DNA from: Polaribacter sp.
GTDB lineage: Bacteria; Bacteroidota; Bacteroidia; Flavobacteriales; Flavobacteriaceae
Length of the DNA stretch: 10,701 nt
Direction: 5' to 3'
Assembly: GCA_003537695.1 (NCBI GenBank)
Contig: DPRC01000060.1
Location: 6,775-17,475, forward strand
This document shows, in pieces, positions 1 through 5,123 of the stretch (its first letter is position 1; each line of letters starts with the position of its first letter). The position numbers were made by a program, and so were the translations under genes. The notes under the pieces were generated by a model that saw only the letters and a list, made by a program, of their open reading frames with translations, was not told where the DNA came from and did not search any database.

Positions 1-5
1 TTTTT

Positions 6-647
6 TTAAAGAACCCTACTCAGGGTCAAGCCATCTCTAATTGGCAGCAATACGGTTTCTATTCTCGGGTCTTCATTCATCAACTTATTGTAAGCTAACA
101 ACACCTTCGTATCTACATCTTTTGGGTCTAATGCTTCCACTACTTTACCACTCCACAAAACATTGTCAGATAAAATAATTCCCCCCGAATTCATTTTATC
201 TATAATCAAATGAAAATAATTAATGTAATTCGACTTGTCTGCATCAATAAAAACCAAGTCAAATTTTTCATTAATTGTAGGTATAATTTCAATGGCGTTT
301 CCAACAAGCTGAGTTATTTGTTTTCTAAATCCCGACTTTTCAAAGTACTTGTTTTGAAGTGTTTCTAATTCTTCGTTTTTATCTATTGTTGTTATTTTAC
401 CACCAGACGTCAATCCTTCCGCAAAACATAGGGTAGCATATCCCGTATATGTTCCGATCTCTAAAATGTTTTTAGGTTTTATTAACTTAGAAAGAACCGC
501 TAAAATCCGACCTTGAAATGCTCCACTTAACATTCGGGGATTTAATACTTTTTGCCACGTTTCTTTAGAAAGCTCTTGCAAAATTATAGGCTCTTCTTGG
601 GAGTGAGCTACTGCATAATCATCTATTTTTTCTGGTAAAAAGTGCAT
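6..647 (-). CDS. Class I SAM-dependent O-methyltransferase (COMT/CCoAOMT-like, metal-dependent)
   Basis: This 213-aa protein is a small soluble methyltransferase of the catechol / caffeoyl-CoA O-methyltransferase type, which transfers a methyl group from SAM to a hydroxyl with help from a divalent metal. Visible motifs are the SAM-binding glycine loop LEIGTYTGY (residues 62-70), an acidic residue closing the next strand (TTIDK, D89), FIDADKSNY (133-141, D135 as first metal ligand) and LSDNVLWSGKV (159-169, D161 and N162 as the remaining metal ligands). The length and the order of motifs are complete for the family. The ATG is followed at once by the family-typical N-terminal helices, so the start looks right. 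It lies 94 nt behind the anti-sigma gene on the same strand with no convincing terminator between, so it may be the third gene of that operon or have its own weak promoter. The substrate cannot be read from the sequence. Confidence 0.93.
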   Translation of the reverse strand: MHFLPEKIDDYAVAHSQEEPIILQELSKETWQKVLNPRMLSGAFQGRILAVLSKLIKPKNILEIGTYTGYATLCFAEGLTSGGKITTIDKNEELETLQNKYFEKSGFRKQITQLVGNAIEIIPTINEKFDLVFIDADKSNYINYFHLIIDKMNSGGIILSDNVLWSGKVVEALDPKDVDTKVLLAYNKLMNEDPRIETVLLPIRDGLTLSRVL

Positions 648-741
648 TGTTATAACCGTTTAAAAGTTAGAGCTGTTGTTTATTAAAGAATGTGAAAAGT
701 ACGAAAATAAAATTCCCCTTTTGTTTTTGCAAGTACACAAA

Positions 742-1011
742 CTATCCTTGTTTTTCGTGCTGAGTTAGCATCGTTTTTAAAGCCTCTTTTTCCTTTAACG
801 ATAGCCGATGCTGCACCTCTTTACAATCTTTAGAACACCCTTTATAAAAAACACTTAAGAGTGTGTTTTGTTTTGTGTAAATAGCACATATTTTACATCT
901 TATGAAGTGGATTTTTAGTGTTATCAACTCCTTTATAGATGCCTCTCCGTATTGATTTTTATCGCAAATGGTGGTCGCTTGATCACAGGATAATTTAAAT
1001 CTTTTTAACAT
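742..1011 (-). CDS. Small zinc-type (ZAS-like) anti-sigma factor
   Basis: This 89-aa soluble protein has no membrane segment. It holds the motif H35-x3-C39-x2-C42 (HFIRCKIC), the signature of zinc-binding anti-sigma (ZAS) factors, plus C9 in the first helix; further cysteines are C16, C59 and C63. It starts 3 nt after the stop of the sigma factor gene, the usual place for the cognate anti-sigma factor, so it most likely binds and silences that sigma factor in the cytoplasm. The C9-H35-C39-C42 spacing equals the C11-H37-C41-C44 zinc site I recall for the redox sensor RsrA of Streptomyces, which suggests but does not prove a thiol-based signal. The rest of the protein is poorly recognisable and lysine-rich at the C-terminus. 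The call rests on the motif and on position rather than on overall similarity. Confidence 0.75.
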   Translation of the reverse strand: MLKRFKLSCDQATTICDKNQYGEASIKELITLKIHFIRCKICAIYTKQNTLLSVFYKGCSKDCKEVQHRLSLKEKEALKTMLTQHEKQG

Positions 1012-1014
1012 CTC

Positions 1015-1581
1015 TTAATTATTAAACCAATTATCTTCCATACACTTTCTTAACTGAACCCTCGCTCTATGGATCATTACCCATAAGTTTGACGAAGTAA
1101 TGTCTAATTCCTTACAAATTTCTGCTGTCTCAAACTCCTGTATTGTTTTCATTTTAAAAACCATCGCATATTTTTCAGGCAACCGATCCATACAAACCTC
1201 TAGCTGGCTTTTCAGTTCAGCATTTTCTATCTTCTTTTCAGAAGCATTATCCCAACTTTGTGGCACACGCTCCTCTAACCAACTCCCCTCACTTTCTCCT
1301 GCTTCATAAAAGTTCATACGCACTTCCGCTTGACCTTTTGTAGAGTTTATTTTTCGATAATGATCAATAATTTTTCTTTTTAAAATAGAGACCAACCAGG
1401 TTCTCTCCGTTGCTTTCCCTTGAAAATTATTAGCAGATTTTAATCCTGCAAAAAAAGTTTCTTGTACAAGGTCTTTCGCTAAATCACTATTGTTTATTCG
1501 GGAAATGGAATAGTTATACAAGTAATCTGCATAATTATCAATCCATTTATTAGTATTTAAGGTGTGTTTCTGTATTGACAT
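1015..1581 (-). CDS. ECF-like sigma-70 family RNA polymerase sigma factor
   Basis: This 188-aa protein has the two-domain layout of ECF sigma factors. Region 2 spans about residues 14-80 and includes the core-binding DLAKDLVQETF (33-43) and the -10-reading segment TERTWLVSILKRKIIDHYRK (58-77). Region 4 spans about 126-183 with the core motif LPEKYAMVFKMK (134-145) and a helix-turn-helix around 148-175 ending in HRARVQLRKCMEDNWF. The linker (about 80-125) is long and acidic. Length and C-terminus resemble the 188-aa group described as TIGR02943, from memory. It would direct RNA polymerase to a small regulon, usually including its own operon. The anti-sigma gene follows 3 nt downstream. The ATG at 1579-1581 gives a normal N-terminus for the family. 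A TAnnTTTG box lies 15 nt upstream of the start. The signal sensed and the target genes are unknown. Confidence 0.93.
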   Translation of the reverse strand: MSIQKHTLNTNKWIDNYADYLYNYSISRINNSDLAKDLVQETFFAGLKSANNFQGKATERTWLVSILKRKIIDHYRKINSTKGQAEVRMNFYEAGESEGSWLEERVPQSWDNASEKKIENAELKSQLEVCMDRLPEKYAMVFKMKTIQEFETAEICKELDITSSNLWVMIHRARVQLRKCMEDNWFNN

Positions 1582-1596
1582 TCATTAAATTGAGAC

Positions 1597-1604
1597 CAAA
1601 GGTA
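1597..1604 (-). promoter_or_regulatory. Candidate -7 box for the sigma/anti-sigma operon
   Basis: On the minus strand these bases read TACCTTTG, an exact match to the Bacteroidetes -7 consensus TAnnTTTG. The box sits 15 nt before the sigma factor ATG, so the message would have a leader of only about 8-11 nt. No TTG -33 element is seen at the expected 17-23 nt spacing. The match could therefore be chance, or the promoter may use a different upstream element, for instance one read by the sigma factor itself. Confidence 0.3.
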
Positions 1605-1663
1605 CCGCTAATTTCTGTCACTTTTAGCACTGAAACCGTGCCGGCCTTTCAGGACTAGCGCCC
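1605..1663. other. GC-rich inverted-repeat island in the divergent control region
   Basis: In an AT-rich intergenic stretch, bases 1630-1663 are 22/34 G+C. An outer pair CGCTA (1606-1610) / TAGCG (1656-1660) encloses CTGAAA (1630-1635) / TTTCAG (1647-1652). A competing short stem GCAC (1627-1630) / GTGC (1638-1641) shares one base with the inner pair. The island lies upstream of both candidate transcription starts (sigma operon to the left, panB to the right), so it is more easily read as an operator or upstream promoter element than as an RNA leader. I do not recognise a riboswitch core in either strand. Confidence 0.45.
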
Positions 1664-1737
1664 AAAACATTTATCTCTGGAAGAATTGATAAAAATCACA
1701 AACTCTACATGTGAAAAAAGCTGTTAAGCAGCATAAG

Positions 1738-1770
1738 TTGTTTAATATCTATTGATATTTCTTACTTTTA
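1738..1770 (+). promoter_or_regulatory. Candidate Bacteroidetes-type promoter of panB
   Basis: TTG (1738-1740) and TACTTTTA (1763-1770, seven of eight matches to TAnnTTTG counting the two free positions) are separated by 22 nt, within the 17-23 nt usual for Bacteroidetes promoters. Transcription would begin near 1775-1780 and give a leader of about 15-20 nt before the panB ATG at 1793. No Shine-Dalgarno sequence is seen; the bases before the ATG are A-rich (TTATGAAAAT), as is common in this phylum. Confidence 0.5.
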
Positions 1771-1792
1771 CCATCTAACTAATTATGAAAAT

Positions 1793-2611
1793 ATGTCTGT
1801 AGCTAAGAAACAGTATAAACGTGTTACCGTGAAGTCTTTGGTGGAAATGAAAGCAAACAAAGAGAAAATCTCAATGCTAACTGCCTATGACTTTACAATG
1901 GCAAAAATTTTAGACAGTTCTGGAATTGATGTTTTGCTTGTAGGTGACTCTGCATCCAATGTAATGGCGGGTCATGAAACCACTTTACCTATTACTTTAG
2001 ATCAAATGATTTATCATGCAAGCTCTGTGGTTAGAGCGGTTGAACGCTGTCTGGTTGTGGTTGATTTACCTTTCGGAAGCTACCAATCTGACCCAAAAGA
2101 AGCCTTGCGTTCTGCAATTAGGATTATGAAAGAATCTGGCGGACACTCTATAAAGCTAGAGGGGGGAAAAGAAATAAAAGAATCCATTAAACGTATTTTG
2201 AACGCAGGAATTCCAGTAATGGGTCATTTGGGTTTAACACCACAGTCCATTTATAAATTTGGAACCTACACTGTTCGCGCAAAAGAAGAAGAAGAAGCAG
2301 AACAACTTATGGAAGATGCGCTTATGCTAGAAAGAATTGGTTGTTTTGCCTTGGTTTTAGAAAAAGTCCCGGCAAACTTAGCAAAAAAAGTGTCAGCAGC
2401 ACTTACAATTCCGGTCATTGGTATTGGTGCTGGAAACGGTGTAGATGGTCAAGTTTTAGTTACTCACGATATGATTGGAATGACACACGAATTTAACCCT
2501 CGTTTTTTAAGACGTTATTTAGATTTGTATAAAGAGATGACAGGTGCCTTCGAAAACTATATTTCTGATGTGAAAAGTGGTGACTTCCCGAGTGACAAAG
2601 AGCAATATTAA
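1793..2611 (+). CDS. panB: 3-methyl-2-oxobutanoate hydroxymethyltransferase (ketopantoate hydroxymethyltransferase)
   Basis: PanB transfers a hydroxymethyl group from 5,10-methylene-tetrahydrofolate to 2-oxoisovalerate and makes 2-dehydropantoate, the first committed step of pantothenate and coenzyme A synthesis. The 272-aa protein is full length and clearly a member. It shows [19 protein letters not shown] (28-46), [14 protein letters not shown] (48-61, D52 as metal ligand), DLPFGSYQ (91-98, D91), KLEGG (121-125, E123), GHLGLTPQS (144-152), the catalytic glutamate in LVLEKVP (E190) and [18 protein letters not shown] (206-223). These match the D45, D84, E114 and E181 positions of the E. coli enzyme. 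It is cytoplasmic and forms a homodecamer in characterised members. The start at 1793 gives the normal N-terminus; an ATG at 1785 is out of frame. It is the first gene of a plus-strand unit with the 2-hydroxyacid dehydrogenase 9 nt downstream. Confidence 0.98.
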   Translation: MSVAKKQYKRVTVKSLVEMKANKEKISMLTAYDFTMAKILDSSGIDVLLVGDSASNVMAGHETTLPITLDQMIYHASSVVRAVERCLVVVDLPFGSYQSDPKEALRSAIRIMKESGGHSIKLEGGKEIKESIKRILNAGIPVMGHLGLTPQSIYKFGTYTVRAKEEEEAEQLMEDALMLERIGCFALVLEKVPANLAKKVSAALTIPVIGIGAGNGVDGQVLVTHDMIGMTHEFNPRFLRRYLDLYKEMTGAFENYISDVKSGDFPSDKEQY

Positions 2612-2616
2612 AGGGG
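2612..2616 (+). promoter_or_regulatory. Shine-Dalgarno-like AGGGG before the dehydrogenase
   Basis: AGGGG lies directly after the panB stop codon and 4 nt before the ATG at 2621. It is the clearest purine-rich ribosome-binding motif in a window where most starts have none. It supports 2621 as the start and translation as a separate internal cistron of the panB message. Confidence 0.4.
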
Positions 2617-2620
2617 TGTT

Positions 2621-3562
2621 ATGAAAATTCTACATCTTGATTCAAATCATCCTTTATTAATAGAAGCGCTCACTGCAGCTGGTTTTACAAATGACGAAGA
2701 CTACACTTCTTCAAAAGCAGCCATTGAAGCAAAGATTCACGAGTATGACGGATTCATTATTCGCAGCCGCTTTTCTATTGATGAAAACTTTTTAAGCAAA
2801 GCAACATCCCTTAAATTTATTGGTAGGGTTGGCGCCGGACTAGAAAATATAGATTGTGAGTATGCCAAACGTCAAGGAATTACCTTAATTGCAGCGCCGG
2901 AGGGCAACAGGAACGCTGTTGGAGAACATACTTTAGGGATGCTATTGTCCTTGTTTAACAAGTTAACCAAAGCCAACCAAGAAGTGAAACAAGGAAAATG
3001 GCTACGCGAAGAGAACCGTGGAATAGAACTTGATGGTAAAACAGTCGCCCTAATTGGTTATGGAAACATGGGAAAATCTTTTGCTAAAAAGCTAAAAGGT
3101 TTTGATGTAAAAGTGCTTTGTTACGACTTAAAACCTGAAGTTTCCGATGCGAATTGCTCACAGACAACACTAAAAGACATACAAGAAAAAGCAGATGTTT
3201 TGAGCATACACACTCCCCAAACAAAAGCTACATCTCAATTTATAAATACCGCTTTTATAAATGGGTTTAAGAAAAACTTTTGGCTCATAAACACAGCTCG
3301 GGGATCTGCAGTTCTTACAACAGATTTAGTGGCTGCTTTAAAATCCGGTAAAATACTAGGTGCAGCTTTAGATGTTTTAGAGTACGAAAAAGCCTCTTTT
3401 GAACATCTTTTTTCTAAGAATAATGTGCCTGAAGCTTTTGAATACTTAATCAATGCAAACAATGTGTTGCTCTCTCCGCATGTCGCGGGTTGGACGACAG
3501 AAAGTCATATTAAATTAGCAAAAACTGTTGCGGATAAAATTACTGCGCTGTTTTCAAAATAA
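2621..3562 (+). CDS. D-isomer-specific 2-hydroxyacid dehydrogenase, NAD(P)-dependent (short SerA-like form)
   Basis: This 313-aa enzyme belongs to the D-2-hydroxyacid dehydrogenase family, which interconverts 2-keto acids and R-2-hydroxy acids. The substrate domain includes GRVGAGLENID (68-78). The Rossmann nucleotide site is ALIGYGNMGKSFAKKL (143-158), followed by the strand-end acid in LCYDL (D169), which favours NAD over NADP. Catalytic residues are R227 (INTARGSAV), E256 (DVLEYE) and H287 (SPHVAGW). It lacks the C-terminal ACT domain of long 3-phosphoglycerate dehydrogenases. Databases would probably call it phosphoglycerate dehydrogenase or simply NAD(P)-dependent oxidoreductase. It is 9 nt behind panB, so it is probably co-transcribed with it. 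Reduction of the PanB product ketopantoate to R-pantoate would fit the chemistry of the family, but the substrate is not proven by sequence and serine synthesis or another keto acid remains possible. Confidence 0.93.
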   Translation: MKILHLDSNHPLLIEALTAAGFTNDEDYTSSKAAIEAKIHEYDGFIIRSRFSIDENFLSKATSLKFIGRVGAGLENIDCEYAKRQGITLIAAPEGNRNAVGEHTLGMLLSLFNKLTKANQEVKQGKWLREENRGIELDGKTVALIGYGNMGKSFAKKLKGFDVKVLCYDLKPEVSDANCSQTTLKDIQEKADVLSIHTPQTKATSQFINTAFINGFKKNFWLINTARGSAVLTTDLVAALKSGKILGAALDVLEYEKASFEHLFSKNNVPEAFEYLINANNVLLSPHVAGWTTESHIKLAKTVADKITALFSK

Positions 3563-3669
3563 AATAACGCAATAGTATAAATTCCATAACCGCTCTTAAT
3601 ATTGCATCCGGAACATTACAAACACATTTTAAACTAACATTAAATAAGCACCTAAATACAACAAACCCT

Positions 3670-4068
3670 ATGAATGTTTTATCTAACTATCCCGCAGAAG
3701 TATTAATTCTATTTTTTCTTATTGTAACTTTTATACAGTCAGGAGCAGACAAGCTTATCGATTGGAAAGGAAATATTTCATTTATTACCGGTCATTTTAA
3801 AAACTCTCCCTTAAAAAATAGTGTTCCTGCATTGCTGGGAATTATTTTAGTTCTAGAGCTTATTGCCGGTGCCTTAATGATTGTTGGAGCTTTTCAATTA
3901 TACACCTCAGAAGCGAAAGAAATTGCATTGCTTGGAATAGAGCTGTCTGCTGTTACTCTAATTTTCTTGCTAATTGGACAGCGTCTCGCAAAAGATTATG
4001 CAGGAGCGATGACATTGGCTGTCTATTTTCTGATTGCAGTATTTGGCGCGTTTCTATTAAATAGCTAA
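3670..4068 (+). CDS. DoxX-like four-helix inner membrane protein
   Basis: This 132-aa protein is strongly hydrophobic with four predicted membrane helices at about residues 8-25, 52-76, 83-104 and 111-130. A polar loop follows helix 1 with the segment SGADKLIDWKGNISFITGHFKNSPL (within 24-48), which resembles the lysine-containing loop of DoxX-type small membrane proteins (F-x-x-S-G-x-D-K-L). No catalytic motif or cofactor ligand is evident, so no biochemical role is assigned. The DoxX name comes from a quinol oxidase subunit in archaea, and most bacterial relatives have no known function. The gene is 107 nt behind the dehydrogenase, a gap with no clear promoter or terminator, so it may belong to the panB unit or be transcribed alone. 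It ends 36 nt before the strong hairpin at 4105-4148. Confidence 0.85.
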   Translation: MNVLSNYPAEVLILFFLIVTFIQSGADKLIDWKGNISFITGHFKNSPLKNSVPALLGIILVLELIAGALMIVGAFQLYTSEAKEIALLGIELSAVTLIFLLIGQRLAKDYAGAMTLAVYFLIAVFGAFLLNS

Positions 4069-4104
4069 AAACTATTATAAAAATAAAACAAATAGATTAT
4101 TACT

Positions 4105-4148
4105 ATTCAAAAAGCGCTTAAAACAAATGTTTTAAGCGCTTTTTGAAT
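4105..4148. terminator. Bidirectional intrinsic terminator between convergent genes
   Basis: The arms 4105-4124 and 4129-4148 form a perfect 20-bp stem around the 4-base loop AAAT. The GC core AGCGCT is flanked by A and T runs, so each strand has a T-rich 3' arm. It lies in the 143-nt gap between the stop of the DoxX-like gene (plus strand) and the stop of the methyltransferase gene (minus strand), and it would end transcription from both sides. Confidence 0.9.
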
Positions 4149-4211
4149 TTATTTAATACAAGTATTAGGACTGCGGTTAGTTTCGTTAAATAAACAGCTT
4201 TAAAAAGACTT

Positions 4212-5063
4212 CTACTTGTTTTTAATTACATAAATTAAAGAAGAATACTCTGAAGTTACTTGGGCTTTTAAATTTGAGATAAAGCCCCTGTAGAATCCTG
4301 CAATAAATTTTAATTTTCCTTTTTTATATTTTTCACTTAACAGTGAAACGTAATAACTGTCAAACCTCATAGGTAAAGTTTGAGATACGGTCATTTCGAC
4401 TTCTGAGAACAACTTGTGAATAGCTGTTTGACTAAAATGCCAGAGATGCCTTGGCACATCATAAGCTGCCCAATACTCATTATAAAACTGAGCATCATAG
4501 CTTTTATAATTTGGCACCGCGACCACAATTCTCCCGCCTGGTTTTAATAAACCCTGCAATGTTTTTATCGTATCTTTTAAATGCTCTACATGTTCTAAAA
4601 CATGCCAAAGTGAAATCACATCAAATTTTTGATTCTTAAATTCAGACAACCCTGCTTTTAAAAAGATTCCTTTTTTCTTAGCCACATCTCTAGCCACCAA
4701 ACTTGGCTCAACCCCAAAGGTTTCCCAATCATTGTTTTTACAAACACTTAGAAAATCTCCAGTACCAGCGCCGACGTCTAAGACCGATTTCGCACTTGTT
4801 TTAAATGAATTTAGTAAAGAAAGTTTCTGCTGTAATGTATAATTTTTAACTATTTGATATCCCTTATCAAAAAATGTTTTCTTACTGTCTGTATGTGAAA
4901 TATAAGCGGTGCTTTTATAGTACTTCTCTAAATCTGTGGGCACTGGAGCTGTTACCAGCATTTCGTATTCCTTATTTATAACAAGCTCAAATGAGTCTCC
5001 AGAAACAGTATAATCTTTACAACTTAAAGGCGAAATTAAATTTTTATTACATCCTTTACTCAT
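4212..5063 (-). CDS. Class I SAM-dependent methyltransferase with degenerate N-terminal zinc-ribbon region
   Basis: This 283-aa protein contains a Methyltransf_23-like domain: glycine loop VLDVGAGTGDF (94-104), acidic E119 in FGVEPS for the SAM ribose, FDVISLWHVLEHVE (147-160), LKPGGRIVVAVPN (173-185) and the aromatic segment YWAAYDVPRHLWHFS (197-211). The N-terminal part (about 1-75, with KDYTVSGDSFELV and KYYKSTAYISHTDS) is of the type found in Bacteroidetes methyltransferases that normally start with a four-cysteine zinc ribbon (CxxC ... CxxC). Here only C5 and C15 remain, and the second pair is replaced by INKEYEML (29-36). Substrate unknown; such enzymes often modify glycans, lipids or small metabolites. 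The gene follows mnmG after 60 nt that hold a palindrome at 5089-5104. It ends at a convergent terminator. The start has no Shine-Dalgarno motif. Confidence 0.9.
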   Translation of the reverse strand: MSKGCNKNLISPLSCKDYTVSGDSFELVINKEYEMLVTAPVPTDLEKYYKSTAYISHTDSKKTFFDKGYQIVKNYTLQQKLSLLNSFKTSAKSVLDVGAGTGDFLSVCKNNDWETFGVEPSLVARDVAKKKGIFLKAGLSEFKNQKFDVISLWHVLEHVEHLKDTIKTLQGLLKPGGRIVVAVPNYKSYDAQFYNEYWAAYDVPRHLWHFSQTAIHKLFSEVEMTVSQTLPMRFDSYYVSLLSEKYKKGKLKFIAGFYRGFISNLKAQVTSEYSSLIYVIKNK

Positions 5064-5088
5064 CTCTATATTCTTTTAATTTTAGAAT

Positions 5089-5104
5089 TGTTCCACGAGG
5101 AACA
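5089..5104. other. parS-like palindrome downstream of mnmG
   Basis: The bases TGTTCCACGAGGAACA form a palindrome with 6-bp arms (TGTTCC / GGAACA). They differ at one position from the perfect palindrome TGTTCCACGTGGAACA, and at three positions from the classical ParB site TGTTTCACGTGAAACA. The site is 19 nt past the mnmG stop and 25 nt before the methyltransferase start, so a role in either gene's control or as a weak hairpin is also possible. Confidence 0.45.
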
Positions 5105-5123
5105 TTTTTAAAATATACTTTTT

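Noticed and set aside
13-26. Inverted repeat ACCCT/AGGGT at the end of the O-methyltransferase gene as a terminator
   Set aside because: It has only 5 bp, lies within the last codons, and on the transcribed strand it is followed by an A-rich and not a T-rich tail.
1720-1732. Short hairpin GCTG/CAGC upstream of the panB promoter
   Set aside because: A 4-bp stem with a 5-nt loop is too weak to call and has no T tract or gene end nearby.
4154-4167. Inverted repeat TAATAC/GTATTA next to the terminator
   Set aside because: The loop would be only 2 nt and the sequence is all A/T except one pair. It has no clear role and could be chance in AT-rich DNA.
5089-5111. Reading the palindrome followed by a short T run as a plus-strand intrinsic terminator
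   Set aside because: No plus-strand gene leads into it; on the minus strand, where the flanking genes are transcribed, no T tract follows. The parS-like reading explains the conserved arms better.
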